From contig CM064509.1 of NCBI GenBank assembly GCA_032716605.1, positions 47,449,120 through 47,513,119 on the forward strand: a stretch of DNA of 64,000 nt, written 5' to 3'. Of the stretch, positions 11,288 to 22,805 are shown piece by piece. Origin of the DNA: Paralithodes platypus (lineage: Eukaryota; Arthropoda; Malacostraca; Decapoda; Lithodidae). Positions within the stretch are counted from its first letter, which is position 1. Each line of letters begins with the position of its first letter. The translations under genes and the position numbers were made by a program. A model generated the notes under the pieces. That model searched no databases. It saw only the letters and a program-made list of their open reading frames with translations, and was not told the origin of the DNA.

Positions 11288-13204
11288 TCCAAGTACGCCG
11301 CCCTGCTGTTTGGTGGTGATTCGCAGGGCATTGGCAGCCCTGCGGGTTTCGACGACGACGCCCTAGAACGGGACCAAGGGTGGGGGGATTTGGGAGTGGA
11401 TAGTGGAAGTATGTCAGACGTCGGTGATGAAAATGAAGAAGGGCGTCTGTCTAGTGAAGAGGAGGGTGATGATGATGCTGTGTTGTATCGCGAACATGGC
11501 AGCGATATTTCAGACGCAGAAGCAGACGGAGACAACATTCCGATCCCTGGCATGCCTTCGTTTGAGTGGTCTGACGGGGTCAATTTTGTGCCTGACGTGC
11601 CCCAGTTCAATCCTGGTACGTCAGGTACAACTGATGACTGGCCCTGTGACGAAAACGCAAACGAAAGCGAGTTCTTCCTCGCTTTTTTCGATTTGGAGGT
11701 AATTACTTACATCGTTGCCCAAACAAACGCCTACTACAGGTGGGTGTTTGGCAAATTGGACGTCATTTCTCCAAAAGTGAGAATACGAGGCTGGGTGGAT
11801 ACGACTGTTGAAGAATTCATGACGTTTTTTGCCTTGTTGTTCCTCATGCCTCTTTGCAAGAAGGTTGCAACACTACTGGAAGCACGACCCTCTCATCGCC
11901 ACCCCAACTTTCAATAAGTTCATGACTTGTGACAGATTTTTGTTGCTGCTAAGATTTATGCACTTTGCAGACAACGAAAATCCTAACAGGATTGACAGGA
12001 TATGGAAAGTTCGGGATGTGTTCACCATGTTGTTGGAGAGGTATAGGAAATACTTTTACCCCTTCCTCAATTTGGTGATTGATGAGTCGCTCGTGCTCTT
12101 CAAAGGACGTCTTGTTTTCAAGCAGTATATCCCCTTGAAAAGGCATAGGTTCGGAATCAAGCTCTTTGTGTTGTGCGACTGTGAAACTGGAATAGTGCTT
12201 GACATGATCGTGTATACAGGAACTGACATTGACGTACCGAAAGCCGCTGCCGGTGACCCCATGGGCATGTCAGGTGCCATCATCAGGAAAATGTTGGCAC
12301 CTTACCTGGGCAAAGGCCACATCATCTACTGTACACTGACAACTGGTATACTTCTCCTGCTCTCTGCCAGTTTCTTCATGACAACCAAACGGGATCATGT
12401 GGGACTGTCAGCAAGACAAGAAAGTTTATGCCCAAGTTCACAGGTGATGTCATTCCTCTGTCAGATGCCTCCTCCAGTGACACACCTTCTGAAGACGAAC
12501 TGTTCCAGGAACACCGCGAGAGGCATGTCCGAAGAAGGCGACGAAGGGGGCAGAAGTACAAGCAACTTGAAAAGTCCGGGAAAGTGGTGGCCCTGAATTG
12601 GAAGGACAAAAGAGACGTTCACCTGCTTTCCACAGTCCACACAGGTGCCCAGATGGACTCTTGTAAAATCCACTACCGAACCAGGAAGACCATCTATAAG
12701 CCCGACATGGTAGTGGACTACACAAAGAACATGCGCCTGGTGGACAAGTCTGACTGTCAACTGTCAGGCGTTGAGTGTCTGAGGAAGACTGTGAAATGGT
12801 ATCACAAGCTCTTCCTCCACCTAGTTGACATCACAATGCTCAACGCCTACAACTTGTGGTTGGTGAAGAGAGAGATGGCCCCAAACCAGAAGCTAAAATT
12901 CCGGGAGTTTGTGTACAACGTTGCATATCAACTCCTGGAGAAGTATGGCACCACCACTCACAGACGTACGGCATGGCGTGGGGATCACGTCCCTGACCGC
13001 ATCCAGCTGGGTATGGAAAGACACTACCTAACCAACACCGAGCTGGTTGGCACTCGTCACAGGCTGGTGCAGTGCCACGTCTGCAGCACCAGTATCAGGA
13101 AACCCCACGTAACCAAAAGAGTCACCTCAATGTGCGCCGAGTGCAAAGTTGCACTCTGCTTGGGTGACTGATTCAGGGACTACCACATGTATAAAAACTA
13201 CTGA
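11288..13204 (+). pseudogene. piggyBac transposase (PGBD-like, DDE_Tnp_1_7), inactivated
   Basis: Cut-and-paste transposase that excises and inserts DNA at TTAA. In order: SKYAALLFGGDSQG and an acidic N-terminus (SSEEEGDDD), the domain start YYRWVFGK, the first catalytic Asp in VIDESLVLFKGR (codon 12081), the second in DNWYTS (12338), the third in RLVDKSD (12743), then a C-terminal cysteine-rich domain (CHVCSTS...CAECKVALC). Frame changes occur near 11276, 11862 and 12337, the last immediately before the second Asp. A TGA at 13169-13171 sits where the family has Cys, and the frame then runs on to a TGA at 13202-13204. The true start codon was not identified; upstream is a Pro/Ala-rich frame. 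Catalytic residues survive but the reading frame does not. Confidence 0.85.
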
Positions 13205-13489
13205 GTGCTGCCCCCTGCCCTGCCCTGGACTCACGCCCTACCTTACCTGACCTGACCAAATTGATCACGCTACCTCATAATGTTACATATATATTATATA
13301 ATGTATAAGTTCCAAAGATGTCCCTGTGATATAGCTTTTTACATTATATAATTGTATCTTTCATTATTTAGTTTATAAGTTTCAAAGATTTCCATGTAAT
13401 ATGCCTTCTTTTTTAGTATATCAATATATATGTTTGTTATAGCCAAAGTAATGTGTATATATTTTCTTACTTCAAATGAATTGTACCAA

Positions 13490-13532
13490 AATAAATATGT
13501 TTCAATAAATCCTGTCAAACCTACTAAGATAA

Positions 13533-13564
<32 letters not shown>
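13490..13564 (+). terminator. Polyadenylation signals and 29-base A tract after the transposase
   Basis: Two AATAAA motifs (13490-13495, 13504-13509) are followed by an uninterrupted run of A from 13536 to 13564, about 27 bases after the second signal. The arrangement mimics an mRNA 3' end. It may be the transposase polyadenylation region plus a microsatellite, or the trace of a retroposed insert. Confidence 0.55.
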
Positions 13565-13645
13565 CAAGGTCATGTCATTGTATTCTTACAATATGATATA
13601 TTCTATGAATATTTCATATTGTTTGAATACAATGGCATGATCTTG
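13565..13645. repeat. 81-nt imperfect foldback
   Basis: Two arms of about 36 bases, beginning CAAGGTCATGTCATTGTATT and its near-perfect inverted counterpart, match at about 31 of 36 positions around a short AT loop. It starts directly after the poly(A) tract. It could be a tiny foldback element or a hairpin-RNA precursor. Confidence 0.6.
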
Positions 13646-13689
13646 TAAAAATTTGTTTTATCAAAATTTATCTAAACATTATAAAACCT

Positions 13690-13790
13690 TCCCCTCTTGG
13701 ATTCGATCCCACTACCCTACCACACTTTGAGTTTTCCAGTCCGCGACCTTACCAACCATGCCACAGGAGCTCATACCAAATGTCACTCAA
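13690..13790 (-). mobile_element. tRNA-derived SINE fragment (second family)
   Basis: On the minus strand a box A-like TGGCATGGTTGGT (13751-13763) and box B GGGATCGAATCC (13699-13710) stand at tRNA-like spacing, followed by A/T-rich sequence. It differs from the SINE at 2506. Ends are not defined. Confidence 0.45.
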
Positions 13791-14826
13791 AACTTCGTGT
13801 CTACAATCGAAATGACAATATACAAAAAAAAATGAATTATCCCACCAATTTACGTTTGTAAATTGATGGGATTATCAATTATATCATGCAAAGGTTTATA
13901 AAAGTTTGTCTCTGTCAAAAATTAGTAATTATATAACTTTATTCTGTCAAAAATTGCCCAAACACTCATCAAAATTGCCCCTGTCAGTGTGACTCCAGTC
14001 ATTATCACACGGTCAAGCGGTCAGTGGGTGACCCTTGCCGCTCCCTCCAGCCACACCAGCTTTGTCTGGGAACAAAATTTGTATAAATACAATAATGCAT
14101 AAAATACTCTTCACAAATACATTTGTATTGTATAATATTGTAAATAATCATGAATAATAACTGTGTGGGTGTCGAAAATTGCTCAACCATCTTTCTTATA
14201 TCTCGCCTACGCCCGTACGCGCGTATATTTGATTATACATAGTCATGACTGTCATACAAATACTTGCAGTAGGTCTCGAATATACATTTAGATTGCATAT
14301 TACTTGAAAATAAATAAATATAAGTTTTCTGGTGGCAATCGACCCTTTCGCAAGTGTCAGGAGACACCAGTCTATATTTAGCTCTCTATCAAAAAGGTTA
14401 ACTGCCGATGTTTACTGACCACCCTCGTTCCTGGTCTATAATATAGTACCTTATTTACAGTCAATGGCCTACATATTTCTGTGGTACTTCACATGTGTCT
14501 AAAATGCAATGTCTGCTTGCATAAAAATGCAATTCTGAAAGCCATTTATACGTATGACATACGCATGTCTCACTTTCTCTCTCTCTCCATTCCTGACTCA
14601 TGTTATTGTAGACCTCTGGGTGGCAACGAACCCCAGACACCTGCTAGACATAAGGTTCAAAATCCCAGGACATTCATACGCCTCGGGCGCCTCCACAATT
14701 ATCACACAGCTGCGTATGTTTCTTGATAGATCTCCCTGCCTTCACTCTCTCCACGACTCACTCCCTGCCTCCCTCCCACCCACCCACCCACCCACCCCCA
14801 CCCACCCTTTTAGGCTTCCGTCTGCT

Positions 14827-16440
14827 AGAAACTCATTGATAATGTGCGTAAATATCACATGAATTGGTCTATATGCGGTATATAATTGTTATATGGGACG
14901 TCTACATACGTACAAGTCTGTGTTATAGCATGACAGTGCTCTAAGTACGAGATCTATCTATCTATCTATTGCCTGACGCCGTGATCCCCGAAGGGGTGGC
15001 CACGAACGAACCGCCCCCATGCACCTCTGTCCCCAGTCAGTCGACGCCCCTCCCCCCAACCAGCACCGCCTTCGTTCATGTAGTTCCTCACTCCATCCTT
15101 CCACCTCATATTCGGTCTACCTCTCCCCCTCTGTCCCTCCACCTCGCTCTCGTACACCCTCTTAGTCATTCTCTCGCTTTCCATACGTTCCATATGGCCG
15201 AACCATCTCAAGTTGTTCCTTTTCACACATTCCAGCACATCTACCTCTACCTCCACACCACACCTCCTTCTTACTTCCTCATTAGTCTGTCTATCCCTCC
15301 ATGTAACTCCGCACGCACTCCTTAAGTAATTCATTTCCACTGCTCTCACTCTTGGTCTGAGTCTCTCAACCAACGTCCATGCTTCGCTTCCGTAAGTCAG
15401 TGTCGGGATTACCACACTGTCATGCAAGGACTTCTTCACTTCCATACTGACCACCCTATTTCTTGTTACTGCTTTTAGCGTTCCTACAACCCTCTTCCCC
15501 TGTTGTACCCTCTCCCGCACCTCTTCATCCATAGTCCCATCTTTACTCAACACACTGCCCAGATACTTAAAAGAGTTGACGATCTCCATAGCCTGACCGT
15601 TCAGCTTCACCTCACACTCTGTGACTTCACCCCTTTCGAAGACCATAACCTTGCTCTTCCCCGTATTTACCTTCAAATTCCGTTTTTCGCACACTGTTCC
15701 AAACTCATTTACCAGACCCTGCAACTCCCATTCATTATCACTCATCAGAACTGTATCATCCGCAAACAGCAGTATAGGTAGCTTCCACTCAATTCCCTCC
15801 CTTTTCAGCGATACACCAACATCCACTGCTCTTGATAGTATTTCTTTCATAACTCCATCCATATATACAGTAAACAACCACGGGGACATCACACACCCCT
15901 GTTTCAAACCAACATTCAGGTCAAAGAACTCGCTCTGCTCACTCTCCACACGTACTGCCGCCTTTGCATCTCGTATCAAGTACGAGATATACATGATATT
16001 TATGGCGCAACACCCTCTCCCCCTTCCATTCCCAGCACAACTCAATCACACCTTGGTTCACGCATAGAAACTCATTGATAATGTGCGTAAATATCGCATG
16101 AGTTGGTCTATATGCTGTATATATATTGTTATATGGGATGTCTACATACGTACAAGTCTGTATTATAGCATGACAGTGCTCTAAGTACGAGATATATGTG
16201 ATATTTATGGCGCAAAACACCCTCTCCCCCTTCCATTCACAGCACAACTCAATCACACCTTGGTTCACGCATAGAAACTCATTGATAATGTGCGTAAATA
16301 TCGCATGAATTGGTCTATATGCGGTATATATATTGTTAAATGGGACGTCTACATACGTACAAGTCTGTATTATAGCATGACAGTGCTCTAAGTATGAGAT
16401 ATACGTGATATTATAGCGCAAACCACACTCTCATCTCATA
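14827..16440. repeat. 207-bp tandem repeat, three units, first unit split by a LINE
   Basis: Units begin GAAACTCATTGATAATGTGCG at 14827, 16067 and 16274. Units 2 and 3 are 207 bases apart. Unit 1 consists of 14827-14953 plus 15989-16066, which adds up to about the same length once the LINE is removed. The third unit decays after about 165 bases. Confidence 0.88.
14954..15977 (-). mobile_element. GATA-tailed LINE, 5'-truncated, with 11-bp target duplication
   Basis: The minus strand encodes the C-terminal half of a LINE reverse transcriptase. Visible blocks are VGLKQGCVMSPWLFTVYMDG, the catalytic LLFADDTVLM, a KYLGSVLSKDG thumb region and the C-terminal LRWFGHMERM motif. The 3' end carries a CCCC-GAA-GGGG hairpin, then (ATAG)n. 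AAGTACGAGAT occurs on both sides (14943-14953, 15978-15988), proving target-primed insertion into the tandem repeat. The frame from the truncation point to the stop is open over about 340 codons, so this copy is young. RTE-like affinity is inferred from the motif pattern and the short-repeat tail. Confidence 0.88.
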
Positions 16441-16928
16441 AATTTCCGCCAAACCTCCAACCCGTCTTCATTCCCGCCTAAAAATGTATTGACAATTCCC
16501 TTATATATTGCAATTTTTGGTCACTATGAGGCATATTCATTGTTATATGGGTGGCCTACACACATATACGTACTCTATATAGCCTAAAAGGGATAAAAAA
16601 AGGAGATATACGTGATATTACGCGGTAACCCCCCCCTCCTCCCTCAGGTTCTATCCCCTGGGCGCGTGAAAATTCGGCCGGGAAATCTCGCCGCTCGATG
16701 ACAATCTAGCCGCGCGGTGCCATTTGCTCCACATTTTTCAACTTCGGACCGTTCCCCGCCCCCCGCCCCCCAGACATTTTTTGGGGGTCAAATATATATG
16801 GGCCGATGCACGCAAACATTCCCTACATGCTGATGTACTTTTTATCGAAATTGGCAATGGGTCCCAAAATCATCATACATGCGCACAGGATATAGGTGTA
16901 AAAAAAAAACCTGTGCGCCGCAGAGAGG
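16441..16928. other. Right terminal region of the piggyBac element
   Basis: Non-coding. Contains C-rich tracts near 16630 and 16755 and a GTGCGC motif repeated close to the right end (near 16833 and 16911). Confidence 0.5.
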
Positions 16929-16932
16929 TTAA

Positions 16933-17616
16933 TATTAAGATACAATAGCATGGTGTTTAAATCCTGTGGTAGAGGACTGGTAGGAGGGTCTGCAATGTTG
17001 CATTCTCTGACGTTTGTGAAACTTGGAGCTTGAGCTTCGTTGCAGTCCCTAAATTTTCCCCATATTTTTCTTATTTAGACCATTTTATGTCTCCGTCCTT
17101 AATGACACTCGTGTCTGTAAGACCAGGTAGACCAGGTAAATGCTCGGGACGGAGCATATACCAAATTTAATAAATAATAAATGTGTTGTCCCCCCCTTTT
17201 AGAAAATGCTACTACCACAGGTACCCACTAACATCTGGGATAAGAAGTTAATTATTAACTAAAAATGTACAGCTTTAACTTCATTCTTGTACCTAAATTT
17301 TCCCTATTATTTGATAATTTAGAACAAATTTATGTTTCTGTCCTTGGTGTCACCAGCGTCTGAAAGACCAAGTAGACTAGCTAAATGCTTGGGACGGAGC
17401 ATATATACATTTTAATTCAATAATAAATATTCCCTCCCCCTACTAGCGTGCGTTCCCACGTATTTGTAGCAAATAATGGGACGCATATAATGCTAAAGAT
17501 TAACAGCTAAATTGAGTATGTGTTAGGCTATATCTAAATGTAAATTTGATTGTTGAAAATTAGTGTTCATTATAAACATTCATAATTGTTTTGAAAATAA
17601 TTACCCATTTGCCAAA
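16933..17616 (+). other. BEL leader downstream of the piggyBac, with an imperfect tandem repeat
   Basis: The block CCTAAATTTTCCC...GGGACGGAGCATATA occurs twice (about 17047-17165 and 17288-17405), each followed by AATAATAAAT and a C-rich tract. This is the untranslated leader before gag. Confidence 0.6.
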
Positions 17617-17977
17617 ATGACTGATATACTCTTGAGAAAATCTATGGTGGGTAAATTAGGCTGGGTAACTAGAGCATTAAATAATTGCCAGGAGGTAAAA
17701 AGACGTGAACCCTGTCCAAGGGAGCTGTTAAAGTCTCAAATTCAAGATCTTAATACCCGGTGGGGTAATTATGAAGAGTCTTTCAATAAATTGGAGGACT
17801 TTTACATCCAACACGAGCAATCTGAAAAATTTGAGGAAATACAACGAGCCTATGCAGATGCCCGTGAAAATTATTTGGATCAACTAGCCGGGTTCGAATC
17901 CTTGGCGACTGAGACAGTTACCGGGACAGGGAGTAATGGTACCAGTAATGGTATTACTGCTCCGGGACAACAAAGCT

Positions 17978-18465
17978 TTAACACCTTAAGAGCGGGTGGT
18001 GGAGTATATTTCACTGTGCTGCCCAGCGGGGGGTTTATACCATAAATGGCCTTGTTTCCGTGCTCTTTTTCATGCATAAACAAGAGCCAGAGCGTAATAC
18101 AAGTATGTATCCCTGAAAGGGCGTTAATTGAGCTTTCCAATGACACCTGAACCATCCTTCTACGATCACTGGTTGTCTTGCAACGATTGTGCAACCGAAG
18201 GGCAAAATCGCTAAAATACAGTAATTTTGTTACATAATTACGTGTGTAGCGAGGGAGGGAGGGTAGAGTAGTGTGGAGTACATCTCAGTAGGCCCACGGC
18301 GGCCGTGGCGAGCGGTCATGAGGTAACCTACGCTCCTCCTGTTGCTCGTCTCTCACTCAGAGCCAATATTGCGCCAAAATTGCACACAGACTTAAGTCAA
18401 GCCCCGCCACATAGTCCAGATTTTTAGAGACGGACTTAAGTCCGGTCCCGCCAAATAAGGGTTAA
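17978..18465 (-). mobile_element. 488-bp TTAA-type miniature element, GACTTAAGTC subfamily, in BEL gag
   Basis: TTAA at 17978-17981 and 18462-18465. The ends read CACCTTAAGAGCGGG and, inward from the right, CCCTTATTTGGCGGG. It shares the GTGAAATATACTCCACCACC block and two GACTTAAGTC-type motifs with the copy at 3587-4073. Its right TTAA is also the left TTAA of the next element. Confidence 0.92.
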
Positions 18466-18793
18466 GGGGAGATTTCCACTTGAGGGATATTTTTCTTAAC
18501 TCCTTTCTCCTTCATGATTAACCCCATTGCTTTTAAGATTTTAAGACGTTCGCCTTATTAATTTTGGCGATTTTTAGAACTTCCGCCCCATTTATGTCAA
18601 TTTTAAGACCTTTCGTGCCATTTAGGTGTTGATGTTTTCCTGGCGAGCAATAGCGAGCCTCCAATTTAAGAGGAACCGGCTTTCGGCCGGGACATTTTTC
18701 TACCGAAAAATTTACAAATTTATCTTGAAATGGGTCAAGGGGGTGTAATTATAAGCTTGATGGAGGTCTAGGGAACAAACTTATAACTTCCCC
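18466..18793. mobile_element. 328-bp TTAA element with GGGGA ends, adjacent to the previous one
   Basis: Bounded by TTAA at 18462-18465 and 18794-18797. The ends are short inverted repeats: TTAAGGGGA on the left and TTCCCCTTAA on the right. The interior is non-coding and T-rich, with the repeated motif AAGAC(C/G)TT. No other copy was seen in the window. Confidence 0.8.
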
Positions 18794-19401
18794 TTAAGTT
18801 GCCACCTATAACCTTACCTGAATTTGATGGGCAATCTGATTGGAATACCTTTTGGGATAAATTTATGTGTTTAATTCATGACAGGTCAGATATTTCTGCA
18901 GCAAATAAACTTTCATACTTGTTGGGTCAACTTAAGGGTTTTGCATTGGATCTTATTAAGGAACTTCCCATAATAGATGTCAATTATACAGCAGCTCTAC
19001 AAGTACTCATGGAGAATTTTGAAGATACGGAATTGACTCTACAGCGCCTAGTTTACAAATTGCTGGATTTATCAGGACCCAAGCATACGTACCAGGAACT
19101 TCAATCATTCCGGATCAGCTTGAATTGTGTTTTAAAATCACTTAGTACCCAGAAAGATCTTGACTCAGCTTCTTGGCTCCTGAACCACATTGTACAACAA
19201 AAGCTCTCTCAGAAAACCTGTGATGAATTGTACCACAGGTATAAGAAGAACTACTTCACGTATCAAGATATAGAACAGGGCTTAAGAGAGCTGTGCAAAC
19301 ACATGCAGGTTTCTAAGAAGGATACCGGTATCATGGAAGGAGACAAAAAGGTTAAATATACAAAAGCATCTACATCAGGGACTAAGGAAAAAACAAAACC
19401 G

Positions 19402-21719
19402 TGTTACGACCGGGGCTACGAATAAAACAAGGGCACTTAATGATTGGACTAGTAATAGGGAACTATGCAACAACGGTACGCTAGATCCAAACCCTTGAAC
19501 TTATATGCCGGCTAACAAAAATACCTATACCCTCCAAAGTTAATCTGCGATAACGGGGTATCCTTAACTGGGCATAATGTACTCTACTTCAGGCTAACCC
19601 ACACAGGTATAGCCTGATAACAAACAAGATGCAAGTTACGTTAAAATGCATAAAAGGGAAGCTATGGAAAGATCAATTAAATCACTGCAAGATTTAAAAC
19701 AATAAAAAGATGCTTCAATACAGTTACTCTAAACAACAATAAACTCTTCACTCCTATCTGAAAGAAAGTGAAGTCTAGTCCTACAGGATAGACCTGGAAA
19801 CTTCTGAAGAAAGTCTGATGCTCATAAGATGCTCGTATCTTAAATTATATAAAGGCAGGAGGCAGGACACCATACGTGTAGACTGAATACACTAAAAGAT
19901 AGGACATATAATGTTAACTGACACGGGAATACTATAAATGCGCAACGGCAGTAATGCTCGACACTAAAAGAAATACTTCCTCATCAACGAAACAGTCTGC
20001 TATGGTTGTGCAACTCAACAACAACCTAGACTAATAAATGCCGTGAATAATAATGCAGACATATCATAAAGAGCTCATATTCTGACTAGTGTCTGCTCGG
20101 CGAATAAAGTCTAGCTGGGATATTGAGGTTAGGAAACTGTGGCTGAGCAAGACTGGCTCATAGCCTAGCGTTGTCCTTAAGGCGGTATAATTAAAGTTAC
20201 GTTAATGACGGGGATGCTCTCTTGGTAGATCCAGATCTCAAGTATCTGGTTCTACCCTGGCGATCCCTCTAAAGTCAAGCAAAGAGGCAGCACTGTGTTC
20301 TAAGGTAGTAGGCAAATGCCCTCTTACAACACGATGCTGCACTCGCAAAAGGCACAACCAAAAGGGCAACCTAGGCTACCACAGAAACCGTCGAAGTCGT
20401 GTAGGTATAAGCAAACCGTACACACATCGCTGACAACGACAACATAAGCCTTATCCCAGTCTAGCATTAACCCTTTATTGGCGGCCCGCAACATAAGTCG
20501 AGTTAAATAAATTTGGACTATGTGGCGGCGCGCGACATAGGTCGTGGTGCAATTTCAGCACGTAATGTTGCTGAGAGAGAGAGACAAGTGGTGGCAGGAG
20601 AGTAGCGAGCGTATGACTGCTCCAGACCACCGCGGCGGACAAACTGACATGAATCCCACCCTCCTCCACCCTCTCACACTCGCTATATAGTGAAATGTAT
20701 ACGGAAAGTACCGAATTACATGGTTTTTGCACTCGTGTTGCGCGGTTGTTCCAAGAAAACTAGCGGTCATACAAGGATCGTTGTGGTGCCATTGGAAAGC
20801 TCTGTTTATGCCCTTTCAGGGATAGATACTTGTTTTACGCTCTGGGTCTTATTTAGGCATGAAAATGATCACGTAAACAGCTCTATTTTGGGTAAAAACA
20901 CCCCCCTGGTGGCTACATATTATATACCGCCTAGGCCGCTCTTAAGGTGTTAAATAACCCAGCAGAGCACTAACTCAATAATGGAGACACACACCGACTT
21001 CTTAACCTCTACTAACTAAGAACCCTCAAACCTATTCTAAGTACATGTAATTATCTAAGAGGACGGCGCATGCAATACAATGGGCCGGCTATGGAAACCG
21101 TATGCAGAACCCAAGGGGATAAGTAATTGAATAAAGGTGAGGAGCAATGGAAAAGAAGAAGGTTAGAGAGAGAGATAGTGGTAAAGAGGGTGATCGAGAG
21201 AGAGTATGCAAAGGGATGTTAGAAGCATGCACGCCAAGCCTGTCCTGAGGAGGGCAGCTCCTCGGGACCCACAGGATCTCACAAAGGCATGGTGGTCGGC
21301 CAATCACAGGCCAATACATCACAAGGCAGCAGGACTCTATGACGCGCCAAGAACCACCCGCCAATCAGAGGCGAGAGAAAGGCCGCGCGCGCGGGAAAAA
21401 CTCCTCTGTGAGGGAGGAGGGAAGCAACACTCACTGCCCCCATGCTGCCCGCTCGTTCTGTCTCTCTCAACTTCACTACAATGCATCTTATATTCTACTC
21501 ATGATATAAAATACTTCCCGTTGTCACAGACGAAAATAAAGACCACCACTAGACTGTCTGTAACAATGCAAGTACTATGAAAAAAAGAACAACATTCTCT
21601 GATAACTGTAGCCCATTTCACTGCACTGGCGAGCGCTAGTGACTAACGGGAGGCGATTCTGCCAACGCTGGTAGGCGTCACCACCGTTCAAGAAGGAAGA
21701 GGTTGGTACCTATTTGACA
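19402..21719. mobile_element. Insertion in BEL gag, possibly a solo LTR
   Basis: BEL coding sequence stops at 19401 and resumes at about 21716. The inserted sequence starts TGTTACGACC and ends near TTTGACA, as an LTR would. It has a TATATAAAGGC box near 19852 and an AATAAA near 21535, and has no coding frame. After removal of the TTAA element at 20467 it is about 1.8 kb. Flanks ACCG and TCCG could be a mutated target duplication. No second copy is present to prove the LTR interpretation. Confidence 0.5.
20467..20953 (+). mobile_element. 488-bp TTAA-type miniature element, CGACTTATGTCG subfamily
   Basis: TTAA at 20467-20470 and 20950-20953, CCCTTTATTGGCGGC end on the left and GCTCTTAAGGTG end on the right. 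Nested in the insertion at 19402-21719, giving five levels of nesting. Confidence 0.9.
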
Positions 21720-22085
21720 TCCGTCCAACAGAATAATCAAACTAGTACAGTATCAAAAACAAATGGTGTTTGGGAGAGAAAAAATTCACGTCTCAATTCT
21801 CCAGTGACCCAAGAAGTAACCAGAGATATTAAGCCCACACCCGTGGTAAAACAAAAACCCGGAAGGTATGCATTTTATGTTCAGACCAACATTCCACAGT
21901 GTATTGTAGGACTTACCCAGATCTTATGTCTTCCACGACTCATCGAACTAGGTAAGTGTCTTGTTTGCCTGAGCTCAAGACATTCTACCTGAGGAATGTG
22001 CTACTAAATTAAATATATGTTTTCGGTGCAAGACTGGTGACCATCATACCGCGTTGTGTCCCAAGATCAGTGAAGTACAACCCAA
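21716..22085 (+). pseudogene. BEL/Pao gag C-terminus with remnant zinc knuckles
   Basis: After a Ser/Thr/Pro-rich linker, fragments of the Cys/His array of BEL gag are visible in shifting frames: CLVCLSSRHS and, one frame away, ICFRCKTGDHHTALCPKIS. These match the expected CFRC...HH...CP pattern. At least two frameshifts and a stop interrupt the segment. Confidence 0.65.
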
Positions 22086-22805
22086 AACTACAAGTGTGAA
22101 TATGACCCTGACCACGGGAAACCCAATTCATACGCCGGCAGTTACTCCTACAGCCGAGGTTCAACTGATTAGAGGAAAAAAGGTTATGCCAGTCAAAGCA
22201 CTCTTTGATACTGGAACGCAAAAGACCTTCATTGCTGGAGATGTTGTCAGAGCCATGAATTTGCCAACAGTGGGGAGAGTGAACATGGCAATAACTGGAT
22301 TCTTGTCAAATAAGGAAACGCACACATTTGACGTAGTTAAACTCCTGATTAGATTAGGTAAATACAAATGTAAGGTGACTGCGGTGGTTAAGGAAGACAT
22401 GAACACTTCTGTGGTAAATAAGGGTTTGACTTCTTAACAAAGAGTGATGTCCAACTAGCAGACCGTAATATCGAGTCTGACGTAGTAGGTCCAATTGAAC
22501 TGATCATCGGCTCCGACTATTGTGGACGCTTCTTGCGAAAAATTACTCAGAAACACGGTATACAGTTAATTTCTTCATCAGGTGGATACATAATAATGGG
22601 ATCTCTACCCACATGCGGCCCAAGTGAATCAGACAACCGGATGGATCCAGTCTTTGTGACTCCTGCACAATCTCTGGTGGTGGCTAGAATTGGTGCAGAA
22701 TATATTCCATCACAACTAGGAGACATTCTGGAGGAACAACAAGAACCGGTTCACAAACTTTGGGAACTGAACACTGGGTATAGAAGCAGATCTTCCCACC
22801 CCTGA
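22086..22805 (+). pseudogene. BEL/Pao aspartic protease (A17-type) and linker to RT
   Basis: The protease core is visible as ALFDTGTQKTFIAGDVV, with the catalytic D-T-G at 22207-22215, followed by KLLIRLGKYKCKVTAVV. The frame breaks near 22430. It continues with a segment containing IELIIGSDYCGRFL, typical of the second half of A17 proteases, and FVTPAQSLVVARIG leading toward RT. It would cleave the Gag-Pol polyprotein in an intact element. Confidence 0.75.

Larger units (their letters stand above)
13205..14826. other. Non-coding interior of the piggyBac element
   Basis: Besides the A tract, foldback and SINE listed separately, this holds the transposase 3'UTR, a small hairpin at about 13838-13871 and a (CCCA)n tract at 14776-14808. 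No further gene was seen. Confidence 0.5.
11037..16928 (+). mobile_element. piggyBac-superfamily transposon inserted in the BEL leader
   Basis: TTAA flanks both ends (11033-11036, 16929-16932). The left end, CCCGGGAACTGCAGGAAG, is followed by two copies of the 13-bp palindrome-like GACTCTTAAGAGT. The right end, read inward, begins CCTCTCTGCGGCGCACAGG. Both ends are supported independently by the 585-bp element at 33390-33974, which carries matching ends in the opposite orientation. The transposase gene lies in the left half. The right half holds a poly(A) tract, a foldback, a SINE, a 207-bp tandem array and a LINE. Confidence 0.8.
17617..19401 (+). pseudogene. BEL/Pao gag, split by two TTAA elements
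   Basis: Structural protein of the particle. I start it at the ATG giving MTDILLRKSMVGK. The first 120 residues are Glu/Lys-rich and helical, likely coiled coil, followed by a Gly/Thr/Asn linker. After the two insertions the frame continues with the DUF1759-type domain (LPEFDGQSDWNTFWDKF, NKLSYLLGQLKG, LVYKLLDL). Removing 17982-18797, which leaves a single TTAA, keeps the frame open across the junction, so both elements entered a then-intact gag. The frame is then lost where another insertion begins at about 19402. Confidence 0.85.

Noticed and set aside
10984..11319. Pro/Leu-rich frame upstream of the piggyBac transposase
   Set aside because: It starts in BEL leader sequence and crosses the TTAA border; one alternate frame may be the transposase N-terminus.
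13490..13564. Idea that the piggyBac transposase is a retroposed mRNA
   Set aside because: The poly(A) run fits, but the element has TTAA-flanked ends at 11037 and 16928 that match a derivative elsewhere, so DNA transposition explains it better.
14969..16067. Long plus-strand frames over the GATA-tailed LINE at 15 kb
   Set aside because: They are antisense shadows of the minus-strand reverse transcriptase. The same holds for plus-strand frames at 56.3-62.9 kb.
14827..16440. Regular repeats considered as a CRISPR-like array
   Set aside because: The units are long (207 bp), head-to-tail without unique spacers, in a eukaryotic context.
19402..21719. Firm call of a solo gypsy LTR
   Set aside because: TG...CA-like ends and TATA/AATAAA signals fit, but there is no exact target duplication and no second copy in the window, so it is kept only as a possibility.
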